From: Pseudomonas sessilinigenes
GTDB lineage: Bacteria > Pseudomonadota > Gammaproteobacteria > Pseudomonadales > Pseudomonadaceae
Assembly: GCF_003850565.1 (NCBI RefSeq)
Contig: NZ_CP027706.1
Coordinates: 6,832,612-6,896,611, forward strand
Length of the DNA: 64,000 nucleotides
Direction: 5' to 3'
Shown here: piece after piece, positions 42,301-49,992 of the stretch
Position numbering within the stretch: position 1 is the first letter of the stretch
Layout: every line of letters begins with the position of its first letter
The notes under the pieces: model-generated
Seen by the model: only the letters and a program-made list of their open reading frames with translations
What the model was told of the DNA's origin: nothing
The model's database searches: none
Made by a program: the position numbers and the translations under genes

Positions 42301-42795
42301 GGCCACCCCCTGCAAGTCCGCTCATGGCCTGGCAAGGGCAGCGTATTCAGCGTCAGCGTGCCCCTGGCCCGCAGCAACGCGATCGCCCCCGGAAAGGCCA
42401 CGGAGCTCAACGGACAGTCGCTCAATGGAGGACAAGTACTCTGCGTGGATAATGAAGACAGCATCCTGATCGGCATGAACAGCCTGCTCAGCCGCTGGGG
42501 ATGCCAAGTCTGGACGGCACGCAATCGCGATGAATGCGCCGCGCTACTCAAGGAAGGCATCAGGCCGCAACTGGCCCTGGTGGATTACCACCTGGACAAC
42601 GGCGAGACCGGCACCGATGTCATGGCGTGGCTGCGTACCCAGTTGGGTGAGCCGGTGCCCGGGGTGGTGATCAGCGCCGACGGGCGCCCGGAGATGGTCG
42701 CCCAAGTACACGCCGCCGGCTTGGACTACCTGGCCAAACCGGTGAAACCAGCCGCATTGCGCGCCTTGCTCAGCCGGCATCTACCCTTGGGGTGA
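39322..42795 (+). CDS. mxtR: Hybrid sensor kinase with SSF transporter domain, MxtR/CrbS
   Basis: 1157 residues in one polypeptide. A sodium:solute symporter-like 12-14 helix domain (about 1-500) is followed by a PAS domain (about 630-740), a coiled coil and HisKA with His806 in Ser-His-Asp-Leu-Met-Gln-Pro-Leu-Asn. HATPase comes next (about 900-1020, with Gly-Leu-Gly-Leu-Gly-Leu), then a receiver with Asp1088. This is the CrbS/MxtR architecture, which in Pseudomonas works with the response regulator CrbR/ErdR to switch on acetate use and influences MexEF-OprN. The cognate regulator is not in this window. ATG 39322 has GGAG upstream. Confidence 0.9.
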   Translation: MSLSSGLIAAVALAYMAIMFAIAFYGDRRSAPLPPRVRAWVYSLSLAVYCTSWTFFGAVGQATEQLWAFLPIYLGPILLLVFAPWVLQKMVMISKQENITSIADFIAARYGKSQSLAVVVALICLVGVLPYIALQLKGIVLGVNLLIGAGADTMGTRAQDTALIVSLILALFTIVFGTRNLDATEHHRGMVLAIAFESLVKLFAFLAVGVFVTFGLYDGFDDLFNQAMLAPRLEQYWEETINWPSMVVQTGVAMMAIICLPRQFHVTVVENIEPQDLRLAKWVFPAYLALAALFVVPIALAGQMLLPSSVLPDSFVISLPLAQAHPALALLAFIGGASAATGMVIVASVALSTMVSNDMLLPWLLRHKNAERPFEVFRHWMLSVRRVSIVAILLLAYVSYRLLGSTASLATIGQIAFAAVTQLAPAMVGALYWKQANRRGVFAGLAAGTFIWFYTLVLPIAAHSLGWSLSSFPGLAWLHGNPLNLPITPLTQGVVLSLAGNFTLFAWVSVLSRTRVSEHWQAGRFIGQEISSRLSSRSMLAVQIDDLLKLAARFVGEERARQSFIRFAYRQGKGFNPNQNADGEWIAHTERLLAGVLGASSTRAVVKAAIEGRDMQLEDVVRIADEASEVLQFNRALLQGAIENITQGISVVDQSLKLVAWNRRYLELFNYPEGLISVGRPIADIIRHNAERGLCGPGEAEVHVARRLHWMRQGRAHTSERLFPNGRVIELIGNPMPGGGFVMSFTDITPFREAEQALTEANEGLEQRVAERTHELSQLNAALIEAKGTAEMANQSKTRFLAAVSHDLMQPLNAARLFSAALSHQEDGLSAEAQQLVQHLDSSLRSAEDLISDLLDISRLENGKITPDRKPFVLNELFDTLGAEFKALAQEQGLQFRLRGSHLRIDSDSKLLRRVLQNFLTNAFRYAKGPVLLGARRRGDSLSLEVWDRGPGIPLDKQQVIFEEFKRLDSHQTRAEKGLGLGLAIADGLCRVLGHPLQVRSWPGKGSVFSVSVPLARSNAIAPGKATELNGQSLNGGQVLCVDNEDSILIGMNSLLSRWGCQVWTARNRDECAALLKEGIRPQLALVDYHLDNGETGTDVMAWLRTQLGEPVPGVVISADGRPEMVAQVHAAGLDYLAKPVKPAALRALLSRHLPLG

Positions 42796-42803
42796 GGAGC
42801 GAG

Positions 42804-44285
42804 CTACTCCGGCAGCTCCAGCTCCTGCCCATCGACATCGGTCATCGCCCGCTCCAGCAAGTCCGCCGGCAGGCTCTTGCTGGCACGGGCGCCTAGCAGC
42901 TTGAGCTGCTCGCTACGACTGATCAGGTTGCCGCGCCCCTCGGTCAGTTTGTTACGCGCGGCGGCATAAGCCTTGTCCAACTGCTGCAGGCGATTGCCGA
43001 CTTCATCCAGGTCCTGGATAAACAGTACGAACTTGTCATACAGCCAACCTGCTCGCTCGGCGATCTCCCGGGCATTCTGGCTCTGGCGCTCCTGCTTCCA
43101 CAGGCTGTCGATCACCCGCAGGGTAGCGAGCAAGGTCGTCGGACTGACGATCACGATATGCCGGTCGAAGGCTTCCTGGAACAGGTTCGGCTCGGCTTGC
43201 AAGGCCGCGGAGAATGCCGCTTCGATCGGTACGAACAGCAGGACGAAATCAAGGCTGTGCAAACCCTCTAGACGCTTGTAATCCTTGCCGGCCAAGCCTT
43301 TGACATGATTGCGCAGGGACAGCACATGCTGCTTCAAGGCAGCCTGGGCAACCTGCGGATCATCGCTACCGACAAACTGCTGGTAGGCGGTGAGGCTGAC
43401 CTTGGAGTCCACTACCACCTGCTTGTCGCCCGGCAACAGGATCAGTACATCGGGTTGGAAACGCTCGCCATCCGGGCCTTTCAGGCTGACCTGGGTCTGG
43501 TATTCACGGCCCTTCTCCAGGCCTGCGTGCTCCAGCACCCGCTCGAGAATCAGCTCGCCCCAGTTACCCTGGGTTTTCTGCCCCTTGAGGGCACGAGTCA
43601 GGTTGGTGGCCTCATCGCTCAAGCGCAGGTTCAACTGCTGCAGGCGCTCCAGCTCCTTGGCCAGGGAAAAGCGCTCCCGGGCCTCGGCCTGGTAACTCTC
43701 CTCCACGCGTTTTTCAAAGGACTGGATACGCTCCTTGAGCGGATCCAGCAATTGCCCAAGTCGCTGTTGGCTGGTCTCGGCAAAACGCTGCTCGCGCTCA
43801 TCGAAGATCTTGCCCGCCAATTCGGCGAATTGTGCCCGTAGTTCATCCCGGGAGCCTTGCAGGTCCATGAGCCGCTGCTGGTGGCTTTCCTGTTGCTCAC
43901 GCAACTCGGCACTCAATGACGCGGCCTGGGCATCCAGGCGCCGCAACTCACTCTCCTTGGCCGCACGCTCCAGGCTCCAGGCATGGGCTGCGTCCCGGGC
44001 GTTATCACGCTCGATCTGCAACAACTCGACTTCCCGTCCCAGGGCGGCCATCTCTGCCTGCTTGAGGCCATTGGCCTGGCTCAGGTCGCTGACTTCATCA
44101 CGACTGGCGTCCAGTTGCGCCAGCAGCCCTTCCTGGGCCATCTGGGCCGTCGCCAGCCGCTCCTCCAGGAGCGCCAGCTCAGCCTGGCTGAAACTGGCGC
44201 GACGCTGCAGTTGCCAGGCCAATGCCAGCAGCGGCAACGCGGCGCCCGCCAGGCCTAGCAGCATGCTGGTCAAGTCCATAGCCAT
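42804..44285 (-). CDS. rmuC: DNA recombination protein RmuC
   Basis: 493 residues from ATG 44285, 5 bases after AGGAG; upstream in-frame starts are less well placed. An N-terminal transmembrane helix (about 4-24) is followed by a long Gln/Glu/Leu-rich coiled coil (about 30-200) and a C-terminal nuclease-like RmuC domain (about 240-450) with the Val-Asp-Ser-Lys-Val-Ser-Leu block of PD-(D/E)XK type. RmuC limits inversions at short inverted repeats. It is convergent with mxtR, 8 bases apart. Confidence 0.93.
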   Translation of the reverse strand: MAMDLTSMLLGLAGAALPLLALAWQLQRRASFSQAELALLEERLATAQMAQEGLLAQLDASRDEVSDLSQANGLKQAEMAALGREVELLQIERDNARDAAHAWSLERAAKESELRRLDAQAASLSAELREQQESHQQRLMDLQGSRDELRAQFAELAGKIFDEREQRFAETSQQRLGQLLDPLKERIQSFEKRVEESYQAEARERFSLAKELERLQQLNLRLSDEATNLTRALKGQKTQGNWGELILERVLEHAGLEKGREYQTQVSLKGPDGERFQPDVLILLPGDKQVVVDSKVSLTAYQQFVGSDDPQVAQAALKQHVLSLRNHVKGLAGKDYKRLEGLHSLDFVLLFVPIEAAFSAALQAEPNLFQEAFDRHIVIVSPTTLLATLRVIDSLWKQERQSQNAREIAERAGWLYDKFVLFIQDLDEVGNRLQQLDKAYAAARNKLTEGRGNLISRSEQLKLLGARASKSLPADLLERAMTDVDGQELELPE

Positions 44286-44346
44286 AGCGACTCCTGCCAT
44301 CAAGATAAGGAATGAAGGTTAACCAAGCAGTCAGGGGTTGGACAGA

Positions 44347-44670
44347 TCAGTCTTCGATCCGAACCAGCTCTTGTTGAGCACGACGGTCACCAGCGCGAGC
44401 CGCCTGGCGCAACAGGTCGTGGCCGATACGCCGATCCCGCGCATTGCCACATTCGCTACACATCAACCGACCCAAACGGCTCTGGGCCACCACCACCCCT
44501 TCCCGGGCCGGCTGCTTGAGCAAACGTCCGGCGAAGTGCTTGACGCTCGAGCTATGCCCAAGGCGAGGACTATCCAACAACCACAGGGCGACACGCAGGG
44601 AGAAACGCTTGGGTTCGGTAACACTTGCAGGGGTAGCGGTAACAGAAGGTGATACTGAGCGAAACTTCAT
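44347..44670 (-). CDS. Small hypothetical protein with Cys-X2-Cys motif
   Basis: 107 residues from ATG 44670; the frame stays open to 44820 but the extension is not protein-like and crosses a DnaA-box palindrome. The N-terminal 15 residues are Ser/Thr/Val-rich. The middle holds Leu-Trp-Leu-Leu-Asp-Ser, and the end has Cys-Ser-Glu-Cys-Gly and a Sel1-like helix pair. The function is not recognised. It lies upstream of rmuC on the same strand, 61 bases away, and could be co-transcribed. The ribosome site is weak, which lowers confidence in the start. Confidence 0.6.
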   Translation of the reverse strand: MKFRSVSPSVTATPASVTEPKRFSLRVALWLLDSPRLGHSSSVKHFAGRLLKQPAREGVVVAQSRLGRLMCSECGNARDRRIGHDLLRQAARAGDRRAQQELVRIED

Positions 44671-44774
44671 AAAGCACTGTGGGGCAGATCGAAAGGCGCG
44701 CCACTCTACTCCTTTTTTCGCCAGGGTAAAGTCAAAAAGAGCCAGCACGCCCGTCCTAGAGCAAGTGCTTGGGA

Positions 44775-44797
44775 CAATCCACAGAAGCTGTGGATAA
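44775..44797. promoter_or_regulatory. Second inverted DnaA-box pair
   Basis: CAATCCACA (44775-44783), a box with two mismatches, faces a perfect TGTGGATAA (44789-44797) across a 5-base spacer. This is the same geometry as at 25124-25148. It lies 105-127 bases before the start of the small Cys-X2-Cys protein on the minus strand. Confidence 0.55.
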
Positions 44798-44820
44798 CTC
44801 AGTGGACAACCCCTCCACAA

Positions 44821-45535
44821 CCCTCGCGAAGCCCCATGAGACGGGCCTTCCAGTCAAACTGACGATTTTTTCACCAGTAAAAAAAAGCGATGTTTATCAT
44901 TGACTTAAATTCTCGAGACAGGCTATAGGCCATGCTTCGAAGAAGGTGACAACAGGGTGACACGCTGCGCAACAAGTGTGCACAACCGCACCGCAATTAG
45001 CGTCGGTAACGCACCGTTTTCGTACACGCCAGAGCCAGTAGGGTTACACTTTCGCGCTAGACCTTGGGGGAATTTTCCTAATGCGCTTGCATTGTTTCCC
45101 TCAACTCAATAGAATGGCCGCCGTTAGTACCAAGCTGAAAGTCAATTCTGGTCGAACAAGTCCCCCGGTAGCGCTCCAAAACGAGCAGCAACCGAACCTC
45201 AAGGACCGACCATCTCGCTGGTTTCCAGGCAGATTCGCACCTAACCAGGCCCAGAAATAAAACCCAAGGCCAAGCGCGAAACACCTGCTCTGACCGAACC
45301 AACCTGCAAATTGATCAGGATCTCCACCCTGGGCCCAGAACCTTAGCCCTTGTTGTGCTGCCTGACCTCCTAAGTACCTACCTGCCAGCCTTAGCGCAAC
45401 TGTAATCAAAGCGCTGCAAACTGGCTGCTTTGTTCCAGACAGGTTCTTCGCTCGACCCTTGGCGGTCGGCGTTACTGGAACGTTTTAACGTTGCACGGTT
45501 CTATAACCGTGTCATTTGTAGGAACACCTAATAAT
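44821..45535. other. Gene-poor region with possible unannotated transcript
   Basis: About 715 bases (865 from the last confident start) without a convincing gene. Codon use in the short open frames is unlike the neighbours, with AGA, CGA, AGT and TCT being common. TTACACT around 45044-45050 could be a -10 element for a plus-strand transcript. A 59-codon frame at 45081-45260 has a GGGGG sequence ahead of its ATG but is Arg/Pro/Gln-rich and not recognised. A 102-codon minus frame (45101-45409) has no ribosome site. No intrinsic terminator is seen before 45536, so this may be a long 5' leader of the next gene. Confidence 0.5.
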
Positions 45536-45760
45536 ATGTCTATTCAAATCCAGACTCAGGATGCCATTCGCACCCTAACCCACGCTTTTGCACCATTGAA
45601 CTGCCTGATCATGGCAACCCGCAAAGGCGGCTTTAGTTTTACCCTGGTCAACGAACACGGCATCGCTCGCCACAGCGAACGCCTGTACCCCGACCAGTAC
45701 TCCAGCGCCGAGCCACTGCAAGCAGTGATCGAACGCACCCGCCAGGCCCTGGTCGCCTGA
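45536..45760 (+). CDS. Conserved small hypothetical protein
   Basis: 74 residues. Alternating hydrophobic strands and a helix (Ala-Glu-Pro-Leu-Gln-Ala-Val-Ile-Glu-Arg) suggest a compact alpha/beta fold; Gly-Gly-Phe-Ser-Phe-Thr-Leu-Val is the most notable stretch. AGGAA lies 11 bases ahead of ATG 45536. An intrinsic terminator follows at 45785. I recall similar short Pseudomonas proteins near FadL-type genes but know no function. Confidence 0.75.
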   Translation: MSIQIQTQDAIRTLTHAFAPLNCLIMATRKGGFSFTLVNEHGIARHSERLYPDQYSSAEPLQAVIERTRQALVA

Positions 45761-45784
45761 TCCGGCAGTACGCCGAAACCCAAA

Positions 45785-45810
45785 AGCCCCGCCCTGCTGC
45801 GGGGTTTTTT
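45785..45810 (+). terminator. Intrinsic terminator after the 74-residue protein
   Basis: CCCCGC/GCGGGG (45787-45792, 45799-45804) with a 6-base loop is followed by six T residues, 25 bases after the stop. Confidence 0.9.
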
Positions 45811-46031
45811 ATTGCCTGTGATTTATCGGTCGGCTGCAGCGATCAAAGTACTAATCGGCATAAGGCATATAACAAGAGAACGGAAATATTTTAAAAACAG
45901 TCCTTTACAGCACAGATATGACACTACACTTCAACTCAAGCGGCCCGATCCGCTTCCGGCAAACCTGATCCCCTTCATTCGCTGCCAAGCACCTTCAGGT
46001 TTCGCCGGCCAATTCAATTCTCGAGGGCCTT

Positions 46032-46514
46032 ATGGGTATCGCCGCCAGCGAGTTGTGCCGCTATGTCATTCGCCCAACGCTGATGTACCTGGGTAGCCAT
46101 AGCAAGACCGCTGAAGCCCTGTTATTGGGCATCGCCGCCAGCCAGTCCGCGCTGGGCTCGGCCCTGCACGATCGTCGCGGCCATGGCCTGTATCGCATCA
46201 CCGAACCCCGCCACCGCGCCCTCTGGGACCACTACCTGGCACTGGACCCGGAACGCGCCAGCCTGGTTCGCGGGCTGGCCAGCCAGCATGCATTTCTCAG
46301 TGGCCCTCACCTGGAACTGACCGTGAACCTGCGCTATGCCACGGCCATTGCCTGGCTGCTGGTGGAAGAACAACACACCCCGCTTCCCGCTGCCGACGAC
46401 CTGCTCGGCATGGCCCGTATCTGGAGAAAGACTTTTCAACCACAAGGACGCCTCAGAGATTTCGCCTACGCCTGGCAAACCTGCATTTCGCCACTGAATC
46501 AGGTCGCCTGCTGA
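46032..46514 (+). CDS. Hypothetical protein resembling phage lysozyme-like proteins
   Basis: 160 residues. The stretch at about 30-70 (Gly-Ile-Ala-Ala-Ser-Gln-Ser-Ala-Leu-Gly ... Gly-His-Gly-Leu-Tyr-Arg-Ile-Thr-Glu-Pro-Arg-His-Arg-Ala-Leu-Trp-Asp-His-Tyr-Leu) follows the pattern of phage proteins with a transglycosylase-like segment. Those read Glu-Ser-X-X-Gly ... Gly-X-Xaa-Gln-Met-Glu-Pro-Ala-Thr-His-X-Asp-Ile-Trp. The position of the usual catalytic Glu is Gln here, so muralytic activity is doubtful. A Trp-Arg-Lys-Thr-Phe segment follows near the C-terminus. There is no signal peptide. It may be a domesticated phage gene. Confidence 0.6.
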   Translation: MGIAASELCRYVIRPTLMYLGSHSKTAEALLLGIAASQSALGSALHDRRGHGLYRITEPRHRALWDHYLALDPERASLVRGLASQHAFLSGPHLELTVNLRYATAIAWLLVEEQHTPLPAADDLLGMARIWRKTFQPQGRLRDFAYAWQTCISPLNQVAC

Positions 46515-46658
46515 CAACCACTTTTACAAGATCAGAGAAAAAGCCTGATTTTGGTCGGATTGTCCTACAAAACCGCTCTAAATCAACTATTGCAGCCTAT
46601 AGCGCCGAGACAGAAATATTGGTAGTTTTCGCCTCGGTGATCATCAGGAGTTCTAATA

Positions 46659-47939
46659 ATGAAAAAAGTAATGCTCAAATCCACCATTGGCCTCGCCGTT
46701 GCGGTGGCATCCAGCCAGATCTTCGCAAGCGGCTTCGCCCTTAACGAACAAAGCATCAGCGGCATGGGTACCGGCTTCGCTGGCCGCTCTTCCGCTGCCG
46801 AAGATGCAAGCACCCTCTATGGCAACCCTGCCGGCATGTCCCTGCTCAAGCGCGACCAAGTAACCGTGGGCGTAGCGGCAATCGATGCCAAGACCAATAT
46901 CAAGAACGTGAAAGGTGGCCCACCTGGCGGCACCAGCGATGGCGACATGGTGCCATTCACCAGCGTTCCCATGGGCTTCTACGTCAAGCAGTTGGGCGAC
47001 GGCTGGGCGGTCGGCCTGGGTGCCTACGCTCCTTTCGGCCTGGTTACCAACTACGAATCTACCTCTGCCAGCCGCTACTATGGCGACAAGAGCGTAGTCA
47101 AAGTCGTGACCCTGCAGCCGACCATCAGCTATGCCTTCAACGACATGGTATCCATCGGTTTCGGCCCAACGATCAACCGCCTGAGCGGTGAGCTGACTTC
47201 AGCTACTCCATTCCCAAATCCGGCATCCTTTGGCCGTAATGATGGCAGCGTGAAGATCAAGGGTGATGACACCGCCATTGGCTACAACATCGGCATCATC
47301 GTTCAACCCACCGACACCACTCGCCTCGGCCTGACCTACCATTCCAAGGTCAAGTACGAGCTCGACGGCCATACCAATATCGCTGGCCCAGGCTTCGGTC
47401 CTTTCAATGGCAACCGCTACAAGGCCTCCCTGGATATCACTACTCCAGAAATCGTCGACTTCTCGATCACCCAGAAGCTGGACGACCAATGGACCGTCTA
47501 CGCAGGTAGCACCTGGACCCGCTGGAGCCGCCTGAAAGACATCACCGTCAACAACGAAGGTGTTCCTGCGTTGCTGGGTGGCGCTCGTGGCCCAGTCGGC
47601 ACTATTACCGAGCCACAGAACTGGCATGACACCTGGGCCTCGGCCATCGGTGTCTCCTACAAGCTGAACAAAGAGTGGGTACTGCGCAGCGGCCTGTCGG
47701 TCGACCAGGCACCAACCAACAACACCGATCGCTCCGTACGCATCCCGACAGGCGATCGTAAGGCCATCAGCTTCGGTGCCGGGTACAGCCCAACCGACGA
47801 CCTGACCTTCGACGTGGCCGTGTCCTACCTGAAAGAAGAAGACGTCAATGTCAACCGCACCGGTAAGGGCAACGCTTACAGCGCCACTTACCAGAACAGC
47901 GCCTGGGGCTATGGCCTGGGTGCCACCTACAAGTTCTAA
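46659..47939 (+). CDS. FadL/OmpP1 family outer-membrane hydrophobic compound transporter
   Basis: 426 residues. The signal peptide (about 1-24) ends in Ile-Phe-Ala, followed by the FadL N-terminal hatch signature Ser-Gly-Phe-Ala-Leu-Asn-Glu-Gln-Ser-Ile-Ser-Gly-Met-Gly and Gly-Asn-Pro-Ala-Gly-Met. The barrel ends in Tyr-Lys-Phe with the terminal Phe expected for Bam substrates. FadL proteins move long-chain fatty acids or other hydrophobic molecules across the outer membrane; one P. aeruginosa homologue is linked to oxylipin export. AGGAG is 8 bases before the ATG and a terminator follows. Confidence 0.92.
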   Translation: MKKVMLKSTIGLAVAVASSQIFASGFALNEQSISGMGTGFAGRSSAAEDASTLYGNPAGMSLLKRDQVTVGVAAIDAKTNIKNVKGGPPGGTSDGDMVPFTSVPMGFYVKQLGDGWAVGLGAYAPFGLVTNYESTSASRYYGDKSVVKVVTLQPTISYAFNDMVSIGFGPTINRLSGELTSATPFPNPASFGRNDGSVKIKGDDTAIGYNIGIIVQPTDTTRLGLTYHSKVKYELDGHTNIAGPGFGPFNGNRYKASLDITTPEIVDFSITQKLDDQWTVYAGSTWTRWSRLKDITVNNEGVPALLGGARGPVGTITEPQNWHDTWASAIGVSYKLNKEWVLRSGLSVDQAPTNNTDRSVRIPTGDRKAISFGAGYSPTDDLTFDVAVSYLKEEDVNVNRTGKGNAYSATYQNSAWGYGLGATYKF

Positions 47940-47966
47940 ACCGTTGTAGGCGCTTCCTGGTTTGAC

Positions 47967-47994
47967 AAAAAACCCCGCAAATGCGGGGTTTTTT
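47967..47994 (+). terminator. Intrinsic terminator after the FadL-like gene
   Basis: AACCCCGC/GCGGGGTT arms (47971-47978, 47983-47990) with an AAAT loop, an A-run before and a T-run after; it probably also serves the convergent glutathione peroxidase gene. Confidence 0.92.
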
Positions 47995-48012
47995 CATGGT
48001 CAGGCAGGACCG

Positions 48013-48564
48013 TCAGGACCCCGACGCCAGCACCTTCTCCACGGCCTCGATGAACTCCGGGTTATCCGGCTTGGTCAGGCTGGAGAAATTGGCAATCACC
48101 CTGCCCTGGCGGTCCACCACGTACTTGTAGAAGTTCCACTTCGGCGTACTACTCTGCTCGGCCAGCGCCTTGAACAGGTGCACCGCATCTGCGCCCCTGA
48201 CCTTCTGCGGCTCGGTCATGGTGAACGTCACACCATAGTTGACATAGCAAACCTTGGCGGTCTGCGCACCATCCTTGGCTTCCTGCTTGAAGTCATTGGA
48301 CGGTACTCCCAGCACTTCCAGCCCTTGGTCCTTGTATCGCTGGTACAAGGCCTCAAGGCCCTTGAACTGCGGGGCGAAGCCGCAAAAGCTTGCCGTGTTG
48401 ACCACCACCAGCGGCTTGCCGGCAAAGCGCTGGCACAGCTCGATGGACTCCTTGGCGTGCAGCTTGGGCAACGAACCCTGCAGCAGTGCAGGGCAATCAG
48501 CGGCCCAGGTCGAACCGACGAGAGTCACGAGCAAAGCTGGAACAGCAAACCAGCGCATGGCCAT
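48013..48564 (-). CDS. Periplasmic glutathione peroxidase family protein
   Basis: 183 residues from ATG 48564, 8 bases after AAGGA. A signal peptide (about 1-21, ending Thr-Trp-Ala) sends it to the periplasm, unusual since many bacterial members are cytoplasmic. The peroxidatic Cys61 lies in Asn-Thr-Ala-Ser-Phe-Cys-Gly-Phe, a cysteine rather than selenocysteine enzyme. Trp-Asn-Phe-X-Lys-Tyr near the C-terminus gives the active-site Trp and Asn. It reduces peroxides, most likely with a thioredoxin-like reductant. Confidence 0.9.
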   Translation of the reverse strand: MAMRWFAVPALLVTLVGSTWAADCPALLQGSLPKLHAKESIELCQRFAGKPLVVVNTASFCGFAPQFKGLEALYQRYKDQGLEVLGVPSNDFKQEAKDGAQTAKVCYVNYGVTFTMTEPQKVRGADAVHLFKALAEQSSTPKWNFYKYVVDRQGRVIANFSSLTKPDNPEFIEAVEKVLASGS

Positions 48565-48619
48565 ATCCGGTGTCCTTGAGTAAGCGCAAGGCACTGAAGT
48601 TACTCGCCCCTGCACACGC

Positions 48620-48742
48620 CTAGCAAGCGCCCATGCCCAACTGCATCAACGCCAACCCACCGCGGTGCCAACCCCACCAGGCCAGCAACAGCAGGATGGT
48701 CCCCACTCCCAGACCGATGCCCCAAGCGAGCCAGGGCCTCAT
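48620..48742 (-). CDS. Tiny single-helix membrane protein coupled to the MFS gene
   Basis: 40 residues; its ATG at 48742 overlaps the stop of the upstream MFS gene in the ATGA arrangement. The sequence has one strong hydrophobic helix (about 4-25, rich in Gly, Leu and Trp) and then Trp-His-Arg-Gly-Gly. The coupled start and GC-rich codons argue that it is translated. It could be a small accessory subunit of the transporter; this is inferred from layout only. Confidence 0.6.
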   Translation of the reverse strand: MRPWLAWGIGLGVGTILLLLAWWGWHRGGLALMQLGMGAC

Positions 48743-49941
48743 GCGGCGCTGGCCTGCAAGCGCGCCACGGGACGCTCACGCACCGGCCAATTGAGGGCAG
48801 CAGCCAACAGGCTGAGCAAGACCGCCACCTGCCAGATCAGGTCGTAGCTGCCTGTGCGGTCATACACCACGCCTCCCAGCCAGCCCCCCAGGAAAGAACC
48901 CAATTGGTGGAACAGGAACACGATACCGCCAAGCATCGACAGGTTCCTGACCCCAAACAAGGTGGCCACCGTCCCGTTGGTCAAGGGCACGGTCGATAGC
49001 CAGAGAAACCCCATGGCCATGCCGAACAGGTAGGCACTGGTCTGGGTCACCGGCAGCCACAGGAACAACACGATCACCACCGCCCGCAGCAGATAGAGGG
49101 CCGTGAGCAGACGCGGCTTGGAAATCCGCCCCCCGAGCCAACCTGCGGTATAGGTCCCGAAGATGTTGAACAGGCCGATCAAGGCCAGCACCGTAGTACC
49201 TACCGTCGCTGGCAGGTGCTGGTCCACCAGGTAGGCCGGAAGATGCACACCGATAAACACCACCTGGAAGCCGCAGACGAAAAAGCCGAACGCCAGCAAC
49301 CAGAACCCGGAATGAGAGCACGCCTCGCGCAGGGCTTCTGCCAAGGTTTGCTCGTGCCCTAGCACCGGTAGCGGTTTGTCCTTGAGCATGCTCACCAAGG
49401 GCACGATCAACGCAACCAGCAAGCCCAGCACCAACAATGCACTGGACCAGCCCAGCCAGCCGATCAGGCCGAGGGTTCCGGGCAACATGGCGAACTGTCC
49501 GAAAGAGCCTGCGGCACTGGCGAGCCCCATGCCCATGCTGCGCTTCTCTGGCGGCAACGCCCGACCAACCACACCAAGAATCACCGAGAACGACGTACCG
49601 GACAGGCCGATGCCGATCAACAACCCGGCACTCAGGGACAGCGACAGGGGGGAATCCGCCAACCCCATGAACAGCAACCCAACGGCATACAGCACACCAC
49701 CGATGAGCACCACCTTCGCCGCCCCGAAACGGTCGGCCAGCGCCCCGGTGAAAGGCTGGGCCAGGCCCCAGATCAGGTTCTGCAAGGCGATGGCAAACGC
49801 GAAGACCTCACGCCCCCAGCCGAATTGCGCACTCATGGGTGGCAGGAACAGGCCGAAGCCATGCCTGATACCCAGCGATAAAGCCAGAATCAGTGCACTG
49901 CCAAGAAGTACCCAACTGCTGGTACGCCACGTCGATGACAT
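48739..49941 (-). CDS. MFS transporter, MarR-linked
   Basis: 400 residues with 12 membrane helices of the oxalate/formate antiporter-like or CynX-like group, ending in a basic tail. The GGAG sequence is 8 bases before the ATG. It lies downstream of a MarR-family gene on the same strand, with a perfect 14-base palindrome in the 51-base gap. Export of a toxic acid or antibiotic, derepressed through the MarR protein, is the usual role of such pairs. The substrate is unknown. Confidence 0.86.
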   Translation of the reverse strand: MSSTWRTSSWVLLGSALILALSLGIRHGFGLFLPPMSAQFGWGREVFAFAIALQNLIWGLAQPFTGALADRFGAAKVVLIGGVLYAVGLLFMGLADSPLSLSLSAGLLIGIGLSGTSFSVILGVVGRALPPEKRSMGMGLASAAGSFGQFAMLPGTLGLIGWLGWSSALLVLGLLVALIVPLVSMLKDKPLPVLGHEQTLAEALREACSHSGFWLLAFGFFVCGFQVVFIGVHLPAYLVDQHLPATVGTTVLALIGLFNIFGTYTAGWLGGRISKPRLLTALYLLRAVVIVLFLWLPVTQTSAYLFGMAMGFLWLSTVPLTNGTVATLFGVRNLSMLGGIVFLFHQLGSFLGGWLGGVVYDRTGSYDLIWQVAVLLSLLAAALNWPVRERPVARLQASAA

Positions 49942-49956
49942 TTTTATTCTCCGTTA

Positions 49957-49970
49957 CGGGTAGCTACCCG
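49957..49970. promoter_or_regulatory. Candidate MarR operator before the MFS gene
   Basis: CGGGTAGCTACCCG is a perfect 14-base palindrome 15 bases before the MFS ATG, on the minus-strand reading GCGGGTAGCTACCCGT. A related sequence overlaps the start region of the MarR gene at 50401-50416. Confidence 0.6.
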
Positions 49971-49992
49971 CTTATATTCGAACGAACCCTCA

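Noticed and set aside
45081..45260. 59-codon plus frame with GGGGG ahead of its ATG
   Set aside because: Codon use is unlike the genome and the product is Arg/Pro/Gln-rich without recognisable features; kept only as part of the unexplained region.
45101..45409. 102-codon minus frame
   Set aside because: Starts with TTG, has no ribosome site, and is likely a reading of non-coding DNA.
45812..46096. 94-codon plus frame overlapping the lysozyme-like gene start
   Set aside because: It lies directly after a terminator, lacks a ribosome site and contradicts the frame of the next gene.
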